This document shows positions 24,485 to 33,120 of a stretch of DNA of 64,000 bases, in pieces (position 1 is the stretch's first letter; each line of letters starts with the position of its first letter). This stretch comes from G965216695 sp965216695 (GTDB taxonomy: Bacteria > Pseudomonadota > Gammaproteobacteria > Pseudomonadales > Azotimanducaceae): NCBI GenBank assembly GCA_965216695.1, contig OZ244212.1:930001-994000 (forward strand), in the 5' to 3' direction. The position numbers and the translations under genes are program-made. The notes beneath the pieces are model-generated. The model was not told the origin of the DNA. It did no database searches and was given only the letters and a program-made list of their open reading frames with translations.

Positions 24485-25378
24485 TTAGCCCCCCGCTTCG
24501 TCGTGTTCGAGCAGCCGCTCGCCGACCCAATGACGGGCGAAGTGTTGCGCCGTTCGGCCATTACGAACGCCGCGGGCGAGTGCCCAGCGCAGCGCGTGCT
24601 GACGGGCGTCGTCATTCCATTGGGCATCCACCGGAGTGCCGTCGGCGAGACGCCGGACCCAGTGTTCGGCCACACCCAGGTAATCGTTCTGCTTGAACGG
24701 GTAGAAAGACAGCCACAGCCCGAACCGGTCGGACAGCGACACCTTCTCCTCGATCGCTTCGCCCTGGTGCAACTCGCCGTCCACATAGGACGCATCCAGA
24801 TTGTCCTGCATCCGCTCCGGCAGCAGATGCCGGCGATTCGACGTGGCGTAGATGAGCACGTTACCGGACGCTTTGAACACGGATCCTTCGAGCGCGCTTT
24901 TCAGCACCTTATAAGAAGCATCATCGGCCTCGAAAGACAGGTCGTCGCAGAAGAGTACAAAACGGTACGCCTCGTCCGCCAGACGCTCCGCAATACTCGG
25001 CAGATGTACCAGGTGCCGTTTGCCCACTTCCACCAGTCGAAGCCCCTCGCCCGCGTAGCGATTGAGCAGCGCGTGGATCAACGAAGACTTGCCGGTACCG
25101 CGTGCACCCCACAGCAGCGCATTGTTGGCGGGATAGCCTTTCAGGAAGCGTTCCGTGTTGCGCCGCAGCTCGCGTTTCTGATCGTCAACGCACAGCAGGT
25201 CACCAAGCTCGATCGAGTCGGTGCGCGCGAACGGCACCAGGGTTCGTTGCATGAACTCTTCGCGCCATTGCGCCGCAAGCGTCGTTTGCCAGTCGAGCGG
25301 TCGCGCCGCCGGAATCAGCGCCAGCAGTCGACTCGCAAGCTCGTTCAGTTCACGCCAGGACGCCTGCACCCTGGTCAT
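24485..25378 (-). CDS. DUF815-family AAA ATPase
   Basis: A 297-residue P-loop ATPase. After ~85 residues comes Walker A LLWGARGTGKSSLIHALL, then Walker B RFVLFCDDLSFEADD, a sensor-like LIYATSNRRHLLPERM, and an arginine-rich C-terminal helical region (LSDRFGLWLSFYPF). These features define DUF815, a widespread bacterial family of cytoplasmic ATPases whose role is not established. It is the last gene of a minus-strand run with the 128-residue membrane protein, DUF3080 and DUF503 genes. Confidence 0.88.
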   Translation of the reverse strand: MTRVQASWRELNELASRLLALIPAARPLDWQTTLAAQWREEFMQRTLVPFARTDSIELGDLLCVDDQKRELRRNTERFLKGYPANNALLWGARGTGKSSLIHALLNRYAGEGLRLVEVGKRHLVHLPSIAERLADEAYRFVLFCDDLSFEADDASYKVLKSALEGSVFKASGNVLIYATSNRRHLLPERMQDNLDASYVDGELHQGEAIEEKVSLSDRFGLWLSFYPFKQNDYLGVAEHWVRRLADGTPVDAQWNDDARQHALRWALARGVRNGRTAQHFARHWVGERLLEHDEAGG

Positions 25379-25406
25379 AGGCGTTCTCTATTTCGCATCG
25401 TGCGCG

Positions 25407-25793
25407 CTACTCCCCCTGTCGCTGGCGCGGGGACAACATCACCACGTTGCGCGCGCGCTCGAAGCGGCGTTCGCCGGCACCATCGTTCAGTCCCACTCGG
25501 CCGGGCCCATACGACACCATCGAGTAGTGCCGTGCGTCGCCGCCGGCGGGCTCCATCACCAAATCGGTGCCATCTACTCTCCAGGTACCGGATTCCACCT
25601 GCTCGCCCATTCGGCGGGTGTACGTGCCGGTTGAATACGCACCCAGAAACTCGAGGCGCTCGTCCGCGTCTATCCGGCGCCAGATACCCGGCAGATTGAG
25701 CGCGCGCAACCAACGGTGGCGCCGCCCGTCCAGATATCGGCCGACAACCACTGCTGCAAACACCAGCGCGATTCCCACAATCACCAGATTCAT
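25407..25793 (-). CDS. Small membrane-anchored protein of unknown function
   Basis: This 128-residue protein has one N-terminal membrane helix (NLVIVGIALVFAAVVVG) and a basic segment. An ~80-residue beta-rich domain follows (GIWRRIDADERLEFLGAYST, then WRVDGTDLVMEPAG), whose layout recalls small lipocalin-like or META-like sheets. It sits one base from the DUF3080 gene and 28 bases from the DUF815 gene on the same strand, so it is probably in their operon. No family recognised. Confidence 0.6.
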   Translation of the reverse strand: MNLVIVGIALVFAAVVVGRYLDGRRHRWLRALNLPGIWRRIDADERLEFLGAYSTGTYTRRMGEQVESGTWRVDGTDLVMEPAGGDARHYSMVSYGPGRVGLNDGAGERRFERARNVVMLSPRQRQGE

Positions 25794-25794
25794 G

Positions 25795-26847
25795 TCACGT
25801 CCACGTCGTAGCGCCTAACTCGAATCCACATCCGTCAAACACCTGCGCCCAGGCAGCCGCGTGCTCCCGGCTCGCATCGAGCAGCCGCTTGTGCGAGGCA
25901 TCGCTATCGAGCGCGAGATTGCGGTACCACGCGCGCAACGCACGAGCGTCCTGCGGCGCATTACGGATCAGTGTTGCCAACGCCGCGCGCCAGCGCAACC
26001 CGGCTTGGGAAACGCGGGCGAGCTCCAGCTGCACGATCGCCACGTAACGCTGCTCGAAGACACGGCGTAGGCGCTGCGCCTGCTCGCCCGGAACATCGCA
26101 TACCGTTTCCCATTCCTCCACCAGCGCAGCACTAACGCGCTCCAGCGCACCGGCGATCCACACCCAGCGGTTCGCGATCGCGTTGATTCCGGCGCCCTGT
26201 TGCAGTCCGTCGAGTTCTCGTTCGATCAGCACCCCAATGCCATCCTCGACGAGATCGGCCGCGACATCGGAGCGCCCGGCAAACTGAACGATTCGTTCAT
26301 TCAAGTGCACCAGCCGTTCGAGCCCGTCCGCAAGCCTCGCCGATTGCCCGGTCTGCGCACTCGTCATCAGATGTTGCCAGGCATCGGATGCAAACACCGC
26401 GTTATGAAAACGGCGGGGCAGCGCGCCCACCCGACGTTCAATGAAGGGTTGCAACCATGTTTCGCCCGATGCCGCGCAGCGTCTCGCCGCCTGCACAAAA
26501 CGGATGTCTGCTTCCAGCACGAGCGCCGGCCGGGCAACCCGCCCCAAGCCCGAATTGCGGGCCCCCACCAGGTCTCCCATATCGCACAGATGCAGGCGCG
26601 CAAATTCCGTCCAGTCAGCCTTGTCCTGATCAACCGGCACCCTCAGCGCCGCGCGGGACGGCACGCCTGCACGTTCGCGTACGTCCGGCGCCTGCCACGG
26701 CCGGTCCAATACCCGATGTATCCGGCGCTCGTAGTCGTCGATCGGATCGGCCGAGATTCCGCAGCCACCCATACCGAGGGCGACTGACAACACCCGCGCA
26801 ATTCTCCGCAGCGTTCGGAGCCGCGCGCCCTCGTCTATACCAGCCAT
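25795..26847 (-). CDS. DUF3080-family lipoprotein
   Basis: This 350-residue, mostly helical protein starts with a signal sequence (VLSVALGMGGC) ending in a plausible lipobox cysteine at residue 29, followed by DPIDDYERRIHRVLDRPW. Its length, lipid anchor and the repeated LVHLNERI / ANRWVWIAGALERV helices match DUF3080, which is largely restricted to gammaproteobacteria. Role unknown. It overlaps the DUF503 gene by 13 bases and should be co-expressed with it. Confidence 0.75.
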   Translation of the reverse strand: MAGIDEGARLRTLRRIARVLSVALGMGGCGISADPIDDYERRIHRVLDRPWQAPDVRERAGVPSRAALRVPVDQDKADWTEFARLHLCDMGDLVGARNSGLGRVARPALVLEADIRFVQAARRCAASGETWLQPFIERRVGALPRRFHNAVFASDAWQHLMTSAQTGQSARLADGLERLVHLNERIVQFAGRSDVAADLVEDGIGVLIERELDGLQQGAGINAIANRWVWIAGALERVSAALVEEWETVCDVPGEQAQRLRRVFEQRYVAIVQLELARVSQAGLRWRAALATLIRNAPQDARALRAWYRNLALDSDASHKRLLDASREHAAAWAQVFDGCGFELGATTWT

Positions 26848-27149
26848 TCCTTGTGTACGTCCGTCAACTCAGCGTCCAGATTCTGGCTCGCGTAATCGAT
26901 CACGGTACCGAGCGTCTGCTCCACAACTTTGCGGTCACTGGCCACACCCACCACACACCAGCGCGCGCGGCCGTGCGTATCCTGAAATGCGGTTTCGCTC
27001 AACGCTAGCAACGGATTGCGGCCGAACCGGTCTTTCAGCCCGCCCAGTCGCTGCCGCTTCTCCTTCAGCGAGCGGCAGCCGTGCAGGTGAAAGTCCAGGC
27101 AGACCACCGCAACTTCCAACGGTCGCAGGTCGACGTAGGCGCGATTCAT
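26835..27149 (-). CDS. DUF503-family protein
   Basis: This 104-residue ferredoxin-like protein has the family pattern VCLDFHLHGCRSLKEKRQRL near the start, then RFGRNPLLALSETAFQDTH and WCVVGVASD. DUF503 proteins are small and conserved, often beside ribosome-binding factor RbfA genes, with no settled function. It leads the minus-strand run to DUF3080 and DUF815. It is divergent from the LLM gene at 27244. Confidence 0.85.
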   Translation of the reverse strand: MNRAYVDLRPLEVAVVCLDFHLHGCRSLKEKRQRLGGLKDRFGRNPLLALSETAFQDTHGRARWCVVGVASDRKVVEQTLGTVIDYASQNLDAELTDVHKEWLV

Positions 27150-27243
27150 AGCATGGTCGGGTGATTACAACGGCCAGCAAGTTTGCCACACGTAAGGCGT
27201 TCGGCGAACATGCATCGTTTTGTTCGGAAAACAGGGGAACTCC

Positions 27244-28140
27244 ATGCGTTTCAGCTTCTGGCCCAATCCCGCGCAGCCGTTCGAGGACGTGTTGGCCCTC
27301 GCTCAGCATGTCGAGCAGACCGGCTGGGACGGTGTATGGTACGCCGATCACTTTATGCCCAACGCGCCGGACACCAGCCAACCATGGCCCGAAGCCTGGA
27401 CCACGCTGAGCGCGCTGGGGGCACTCGTCCCGCGGGTTACGCTGGGGACGCTTGTAAGCGGTAACACGTACCGCCACCCCGCCGTGCTGGCGAAGATGGC
27501 GGCCACCCTGGACCACATTACCGGCGGCCGCGTGATCCTGGGGCTCGGCAGCGGCTGGCAGGAGAATGAACACGAGCAGTACGGCATTCCCTTCCACACC
27601 GTCAATGAACGTCTCGAACGCTTGGACGAGGCGTGCCAGGTCATCCGGTCGCTGTTCAGCGAACAACACAGCAACGTCGACGGGCGCTTCTACCAACTCA
27701 AAAACGCGTCGCTCGAACCCAAACCCGTGCAGAAACCATTGCCATTGCTGATCGGCGGCGGTGGCGAGAAGGTGACGCTCAAAATCACTGCCAAACACGC
27801 CGACGCCTGGAACGTCTGGGGCGACGTCGACATTCTGAAGCACAAGATGAGCGTTCTGGATCAGCATTGTCGCGACGCCGGCCGGAACCCGGGCGACATC
27901 CATCGCACCGCCGTCGCATTGCTGTTCATGAGCGACGACGCCGACTTTCTCGAACAGATTCGTAACACCGACGCGCCGATGCCGCGCATCATCGGCACAC
28001 CGGCTGAGGTTCGAGACATCGTCTCCGCCTATGAGGAAGCCGGCGTGGGCGAACTGATCGTGCCCGATTTCACGCTCGGCGATCGCGCCAACAAATTGGC
28101 GACCCTCGACCGATTCATTCACGACGTGGCGGGCCGCTGA
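27244..28140 (+). CDS. LLM-class F420-type oxidoreductase
   Basis: This 298-residue luciferase-like TIM-barrel enzyme shows FSFWPNPAQPFEDVLALAQH, GVWYADHF, TLGTLVSGNTYRHP, ITGGRVILGLGSGWQENEH and a C-terminal TPAEVRDIVSAYEEAGVGEL. It resembles the TIGR03560-like F420-dependent group. The ATG at 27244 has AGGGGA just upstream; the open frame extends eight codons further without a better site. The NUDIX gene begins on its last base (TGATG), so the two are co-translated. Substrate unknown. Confidence 0.85.
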   Translation: MRFSFWPNPAQPFEDVLALAQHVEQTGWDGVWYADHFMPNAPDTSQPWPEAWTTLSALGALVPRVTLGTLVSGNTYRHPAVLAKMAATLDHITGGRVILGLGSGWQENEHEQYGIPFHTVNERLERLDEACQVIRSLFSEQHSNVDGRFYQLKNASLEPKPVQKPLPLLIGGGGEKVTLKITAKHADAWNVWGDVDILKHKMSVLDQHCRDAGRNPGDIHRTAVALLFMSDDADFLEQIRNTDAPMPRIIGTPAEVRDIVSAYEEAGVGELIVPDFTLGDRANKLATLDRFIHDVAGR

Positions 28141-28931
28141 TGGCCGCCGACGCGCCGGCGCCGGTACCGGCGGCCACGATCATGATGCTGCGCGACGGAC
28201 CTCGCGGTCTGGAAGTCTTCATGGTAGTGCGTCACCACGAAATCGATTTTGCCAGCGGCGCGCTCGTTTTCCCCGGCGGCAAAGTGGACGACACGGATTT
28301 CGATGAGGCGCTGCTGCCGCACCTGGATTCCCCCCACACAGATGCTGCCATGCGGGCGACCCATGTGGCCGCCATTCGCGAAGCGTTCGAAGAGTGCGGC
28401 ATTCTGCTCGCGCGGCCGGAGGCCGGAGGACGTCTGGTGGACGCCGATCGACTGCGCGCGCTCGAGCCGTATCGCGCGGCACTGAATGACCGCGAGGTAA
28501 CAATCACCGAGTTTCTACAGAAAGAAGACCTGCGACTTGCGTGTGACCAACTCGTGCCCTTCTCCCACTGGATCACGCCAGCTATGGTGCCCAAACGGTT
28601 TGATACCCACTTCTTTCTGGCCGCCGCACCCGCCGATCATCTGGCCGTACACGACGGCAGTGAATCGGTCGACTCCGAATGGGTGCGCCCCGCGGACGCG
28701 CTCGCGGACGCGGAGTCCGGCAAGCGCACTGTGATATTCCCCACGCTCAGAAACATCGAGAAGCTCGGCCGGCGCAACACCGTCGCGGATGCGATCGCGG
28801 CGGCGTCCGCCGACGAAATCGTACCCATTCTGCCGGAGCTCGAACAACGCGACGACGGCGCGTGGCTGGTGATTCCGAAAAACGCCGGCTACGATGTAAC
28901 CGAATTGAAGATGCCCGCCCGCCAACGCTGA
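28140..28931 (+). CDS. NUDIX hydrolase
   Basis: A 263-residue hydrolase of the larger NUDT7/NUDT19-like type, probably acting on CoA or acyl-CoA diphosphates. The Nudix box is visible as GGKVDD followed by AAIREAFEECGILLAR, with the REAxEExG metal-binding glutamates. A long insertion lies between the first strand and the box, as in NUDT19-type proteins. It is one base coupled to the LLM gene and 15 bases before an enoyl-CoA hydratase, which supports a CoA-linked role. Confidence 0.85.
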   Translation: MAADAPAPVPAATIMMLRDGPRGLEVFMVVRHHEIDFASGALVFPGGKVDDTDFDEALLPHLDSPHTDAAMRATHVAAIREAFEECGILLARPEAGGRLVDADRLRALEPYRAALNDREVTITEFLQKEDLRLACDQLVPFSHWITPAMVPKRFDTHFFLAAAPADHLAVHDGSESVDSEWVRPADALADAESGKRTVIFPTLRNIEKLGRRNTVADAIAAASADEIVPILPELEQRDDGAWLVIPKNAGYDVTELKMPARQR

Positions 28932-28946
28932 CACCCGGAGACCGCC

Positions 28947-29762
28947 ATGGCCACTAACCCCGAATCGACGCCCGATACGCCCGCCGTGCTGTTCGACGTG
29001 AGCGAACATATCGCGACGATCACATTCAATCGCCCGGACCGGCAGAACACCATCTCCGGCGAGATGCTCGGCGCACTTTCCGACCATCTGCTGGAGGCGG
29101 ACGCAAACGCAGACGTGCGCGCAATCATCATCACCGGATCCGGACGCTTCTTCTGCGCCGGACTCGATCTGCGCGGCAGCAGCATCTCGAACAACCTGTC
29201 GAATCAGACGACATCAAGCGCATCGCTCGATATGCGCAACACGCCGCCTACGGTGCTGCACGCGTTGGACACACCGACAATCTGTGCGCTGAACGGCTCG
29301 GCCGCCGGTTACGGCATGGACCTGGCCCTCGGTTGCGACATACGCCTGATGGCCGATACCGCAAAGCTCGCCGCAGCATTCACCGCGCGCGGCGTACTGC
29401 CGGAATCCGGCGGCACCTGGATTCTGCCCCGCCTGCTGGGTTGGTCGAAGGCCGCAGAGTTGATCTTTACCGGCAAAACGTTGACGGCCAACGAGTGCCT
29501 GGAGATGGGCCTGGTATCGCATGTGCTGCCGGCAGATGCACTCACGGATGCAACGCGCGAACTTGCTACCCAGATCGCTGCCAACGCGCCGCTCGCCGTG
29601 CAAGCGTCCAAGCGCATGATGCGCATGGGTATGAACGAAACGTTCAACGATCATGTGCACCATGTCTATCTGCAGCTGTTGCCGCTGTTTCAGTCCGCAG
29701 ATTTCCGTGAAGGCATGAAAGCCTTTATGGAAAAGCGCGCCCCGGATTTCAAAGGCAGTTAG
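28947..29762 (+). CDS. Enoyl-CoA hydratase/isomerase (crotonase family)
   Basis: A 271-residue crotonase. The oxyanion-hole segments are FFCAGLDLRG and ALNGSAAGYGMDLALGCDIR, with the ARGVLPESGGTWILPRLLG block that carries the catalytic glutamate region. The C-terminus contains FREGMKAFMEKRAPDF. It hydrates or isomerises enoyl-CoA in beta-oxidation-like pathways. A cggag site stands before the ATG. It lies in the LLM-NUDIX-hydratase-PHP series with gaps of 15 and 6 bases, probably an operon. Confidence 0.92.
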   Translation: MATNPESTPDTPAVLFDVSEHIATITFNRPDRQNTISGEMLGALSDHLLEADANADVRAIIITGSGRFFCAGLDLRGSSISNNLSNQTTSSASLDMRNTPPTVLHALDTPTICALNGSAAGYGMDLALGCDIRLMADTAKLAAAFTARGVLPESGGTWILPRLLGWSKAAELIFTGKTLTANECLEMGLVSHVLPADALTDATRELATQIAANAPLAVQASKRMMRMGMNETFNDHVHHVYLQLLPLFQSADFREGMKAFMEKRAPDFKGS

Positions 29763-29768
29763 CCCGTC

Positions 29769-30989
29769 ATGTCTCACTGGTATCAACGCGCCGCAACCCT
29801 CGTACTGCTGAGCTTGCCGGTAACCGCTGCCGCGCACGGTGTTGCGCGTGCCTCGGAGGATAATCCGGACCGTTACATCCGCTTTCCGGATACCGCATCG
29901 CATATGACGCTAGTTGTAGATCTGCATACCCACAGCGTGTTTTCCGACGGCCACGTGTGGCCGAAGATTCGCGTTGAAGAAGCGTTGCGCGACGGATTGG
30001 ATGCGTTGGCTGTAACGGAACATCTGGAGTATCAACCGCACCGCGGCGATATTCCTCACCCGGACCGCAACCAGGCATTCATTGAAGCAAGCAGCGCGGC
30101 CGAGGGCTCCAATCTGATCGTAATCGCCGGTACGGAAATCACCCGAGAAGCGCCGGCAGGACACATCAATGCGGTGTTTATCGACGACGCCAACACGATG
30201 CTCAACGTACCCGAGCCACCTGAGGACCCGCGCGATACCCTCGCCTACTACCAGGCCGCCAACGCCTGGGGACAGGTGGAGCCGTTGCTTGCGGCCCAGG
30301 CACAAGGCGCGTTCGTGTTCTGGAATCACCCTTATTGGACACGCCAGAAACCCGACGGCATCGCGCGCATTACCGACTTTCACATCGAGCAGATCGGCGC
30401 GGGACGGTTGCACGGCATTGAGATTGCGAACGGCCAGGACTATTCCGAGGAGGCCTTTGCAATAGGGCTCGAGCACAACCTGACGCTGATCGGTGTGTCC
30501 GACGTACACGATCTGGTGGATTGGGACTACGCACCCGACGACGGCGGACACCGGCCGGTGACGCTACTGTTCACCAACGAGCGAACGCCGGAGGCGATGC
30601 GTAGCGCGTTGCTGGCACGCCAGACGGTGGTGTGGTTCAAGAATCTGTTGATCGGCCGACAGGACGTGTTGGGGCCACTGCTGGACGCCTGCCTGCAGAT
30701 CGTGAGTGCAGAGTATCGGCCGGAAACCGAGGTGCTGGATCTAACGATCGTCAATCGCTCAGACGCCGACTTCCGGCTGCGCAACACGAGTGACATCACG
30801 TTCATGGGAAACGCTGACCTCATTACGGTACCGCAGCACGGCTCCAGCCGGCTCAGCGTAAAGCCGGGTGCGATCGTCAGTGAGATTTCATTGCAGTTCG
30901 ACGTACTGAATGCATTGACGGCGCCAAAGGTACATCCTGCAATTCAGCTCAAAGCAGAGGTTCCGCCGCCCGCGGAAACGCTCGACTGA
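29769..30989 (+). CDS. Exported PHP-domain hydrolase (Sb-PDE type)
   Basis: This 406-residue protein has an N-terminal signal peptide (ATLVLLSLPVTAAAHGVARA). The PHP metallo-domain follows: DLHTHSVFSDGHVWP, VTEHLEYQPHRGD, NHPYW and SDVHDLVDW supply the metal-binding histidines and aspartates. The last ~110 residues are a beta-sandwich (VLDLTIVNRSDADFRLRN). Architecture and length match Sb-PDE-type phosphodiesterases. Exported to the periplasm, it would hydrolyse phosphodiesters. It follows the enoyl-CoA hydratase by 6 bases. Confidence 0.85.
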   Translation: MSHWYQRAATLVLLSLPVTAAAHGVARASEDNPDRYIRFPDTASHMTLVVDLHTHSVFSDGHVWPKIRVEEALRDGLDALAVTEHLEYQPHRGDIPHPDRNQAFIEASSAAEGSNLIVIAGTEITREAPAGHINAVFIDDANTMLNVPEPPEDPRDTLAYYQAANAWGQVEPLLAAQAQGAFVFWNHPYWTRQKPDGIARITDFHIEQIGAGRLHGIEIANGQDYSEEAFAIGLEHNLTLIGVSDVHDLVDWDYAPDDGGHRPVTLLFTNERTPEAMRSALLARQTVVWFKNLLIGRQDVLGPLLDACLQIVSAEYRPETEVLDLTIVNRSDADFRLRNTSDITFMGNADLITVPQHGSSRLSVKPGAIVSEISLQFDVLNALTAPKVHPAIQLKAEVPPPAETLD

Positions 30990-30993
30990 CGGC

Positions 30994-31857
30994 CTAGGAC
31001 GCATCCAACCCGAGCACCCTGCGGGCGTTGTCGCGTAAAAACTTCGGCCACACGTGATCTCGAAATGGGACACCTGGCATGTCTGTCATGATGCGCTCCA
31101 ACGAAAGGCCAAAGGGGAAATACCCGGCGTACAGGATCTTGTCTGCCCCCCGCGTGTTGGCGTAATCGATGATCGCCTTCGGATAGTGCTTGGGCGCAAA
31201 CGCCGACGTGGAGTAGTAAAGGTTCGGCCACTTGAGCATGAGCTTCACCGCCAGGTCTTCCCACGGCTCGCAGCCGTGTCGGGTTACGAACACGAGCTCA
31301 GGAAAGTCGTACATTACCTGATCGATCAACTTCACGTCCTGGGGCCACATCGGAAACCGCGGACCGGGGACGCCTGCACAGGAAAAGATCGGCGTGCCGA
31401 GCTCCACGCACTTGGCGTAGATGGGATACATCAGCGGATCGCTGATACCCACCTGGGGATTGAATCCTGCGTTGAACGCACCGAACGACCGCACGCCCAG
31501 TTCCTCGAACTGGCGCACCATGTCCCGTATACCATCCATTCCCCTATTGGGATCCACAGAACCCTGGCCAATGAAGCGGTCCGGATGCTGCTTCAGCGCT
31601 TTGGCTGACACTTCGCCTCCCGCACCAATCAGACCCACCTCGATCCCGTACCGGTCCATCTCTTTCAGCGTTGCCGCAATCGGATCTTTACTGCCGTATA
31701 TATCTTTCGGCACCTGCTTGAACATGTATTCCACGGGAAAGTCGAATTCGGCGGAATCGTCCTTCAGCTGCTCCCGGATGAAGTCGTACTGCTCGAAGTT
31801 ATCGGCCGGGAAGCCGATCATCGTATCCACAATGCCGACATCGGTGGGAAAGGCCAT
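30994..31857 (-). CDS. Amidohydrolase-2 family protein without the usual HxH motif
   Basis: This 287-residue TIM-barrel protein is related to ACMSD/gamma-resorcylate decarboxylases (GLIGAGGEVSAKALKQHPDR, GQGSVDPNRGMDGIRDMVRQ, VTRHGCEPWEDLAVKLMLKW, ILYAGYFPFGLSLERIM). Where relatives begin with D-x-H-x-H, this one has VDTMIGFP, so a metal site, if kept, must be altered. It lies 5 bases after another amidohydrolase gene. Decarboxylation or hydrolysis of an aromatic or cyclic acid is plausible; chemistry is uncertain. Confidence 0.8.
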   Translation of the reverse strand: MAFPTDVGIVDTMIGFPADNFEQYDFIREQLKDDSAEFDFPVEYMFKQVPKDIYGSKDPIAATLKEMDRYGIEVGLIGAGGEVSAKALKQHPDRFIGQGSVDPNRGMDGIRDMVRQFEELGVRSFGAFNAGFNPQVGISDPLMYPIYAKCVELGTPIFSCAGVPGPRFPMWPQDVKLIDQVMYDFPELVFVTRHGCEPWEDLAVKLMLKWPNLYYSTSAFAPKHYPKAIIDYANTRGADKILYAGYFPFGLSLERIMTDMPGVPFRDHVWPKFLRDNARRVLGLDAS

Positions 31858-31862
31858 CGCGA

Positions 31863-33083
31863 TCAGCCCGCCGCCCGAAGCGCGTTCTGAAACAGGTAGC
31901 AGGTTGCGTCCCGCGGAATCTGGTTCCGCGGCAACGCTTCGTTCACTTGCGCCGGCGTCGGACCGAAACGTTCCGCCAGCGGACGCAGTTTATCCAGGTC
32001 GAAATTGTAGAGGTGCGCCGCGTTCTCACCCAGCACCAGGCGGCGCGTGCGTTCCGGGACGTCCGCGAACGTCAACCGCAACGATTCGAGGTTGTAGGGA
32101 AACGTGCCTTCATAATGCGGGTAGTCGTTGCCCCAAAGCACGCGGTCCGCACCGATCTGCTCAATGCCGTTCAGGTCGGCCAGGCTCGGAAAGCTTGCCC
32201 CGTACCAGCAATGGCGTGCCGCGTACTCACTCGGCAGGTCTTTCAACACCCACTCCATACCTTCGTAGTTCATCTCACCGATGGCGCCATGCTTGATGCC
32301 CAGGTGAATGCGGTCGAGATTTTCGAGCATTGCAGGCACCCAGGAGCAACCCGACTCGGTGAGGATGTATTTGAGCTTGGGAAAGCGCTCGTACACGCCG
32401 CTCATCAGCAGGTGGCGGTAACCGGCCTGACAATAGAACGTAACTTCGGAGATCCACAGCGCTTCCGCCACCGGCCCCTTACCGTAGTCCGGCGAGCCCT
32501 GCCCGGAGTGCTGATTCATTACCAGATCCGCGTCTTGAATCGCGGCAAACACCCGGTCCCATGCTGGGTCGTAGAGCGGCGTCAGCCAACCACAATCCGG
32601 CGGCACCAACGGCAGCAGCACGCCACCCCGCAAACCTGCTTCAGCGATGAATTCAATGTCTTTCACCGCCTCATCCAGATCGTTGGGTAGTATCAGACCA
32701 ATACCAGCCCGTCGATCCGGGTCCTCGGCGCAAAAGTCCTTCAGCCAACGGTTGTGCGCACGAATACCGGCCAGACACCGCTCGTAGTCGTCGGGTTTAG
32801 GCGGCTGCGCGGTGACGATGCTCTTCCGGTAAAACGGTGGGACAGTGTTCGGAAACACAACCTCCCCAACAACGCCCTGGCTGTTCTGGTCACGCGTGCG
32901 TATCTCCAGATCCCAGTTGCGCTTCTTTTTGCTGCCGTAGTGCTCCTGAGCCGGATTGCGATACCCACCGCGCCAGTCGTCAAACGCCTGCCTGTACTGC
33001 GGCTCCAGGTATTCACGGTATTGGGCGTGACTGCCACCGGCGTGCGTGTCTGCCGTGATCAGGATGTAAGGCTCATTGCTCAT
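31863..33083 (-). CDS. Amidohydrolase-2 family protein (ACMSD-like)
   Basis: This 406-residue protein opens with ILITADTHAGGSH, and continues with GIGLILPNDLDEAVKDIEFI, MNQHSGQGSPDYGKG, SGVYERFPKLKYILTESGCS and the C-terminal DRVLWGNDYPHYEGTFP, the usual metal/substrate residues of the family. The frame is open to 33368, but the ATG at 33083 with GAGGAG eight bases upstream is clearly the start. It is the first of two adjacent amidohydrolases, downstream of the DSD1-like gene by 37 bases. Likely a decarboxylase or hydrolase in a degradation pathway. Confidence 0.85.
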   Translation of the reverse strand: MSNEPYILITADTHAGGSHAQYREYLEPQYRQAFDDWRGGYRNPAQEHYGSKKKRNWDLEIRTRDQNSQGVVGEVVFPNTVPPFYRKSIVTAQPPKPDDYERCLAGIRAHNRWLKDFCAEDPDRRAGIGLILPNDLDEAVKDIEFIAEAGLRGGVLLPLVPPDCGWLTPLYDPAWDRVFAAIQDADLVMNQHSGQGSPDYGKGPVAEALWISEVTFYCQAGYRHLLMSGVYERFPKLKYILTESGCSWVPAMLENLDRIHLGIKHGAIGEMNYEGMEWVLKDLPSEYAARHCWYGASFPSLADLNGIEQIGADRVLWGNDYPHYEGTFPYNLESLRLTFADVPERTRRLVLGENAAHLYNFDLDKLRPLAERFGPTPAQVNEALPRNQIPRDATCYLFQNALRAAG

Positions 33084-33120
33084 GATTGTTCTCCTCTCGG
33101 TCACCAACGCCAGGCGCAGT

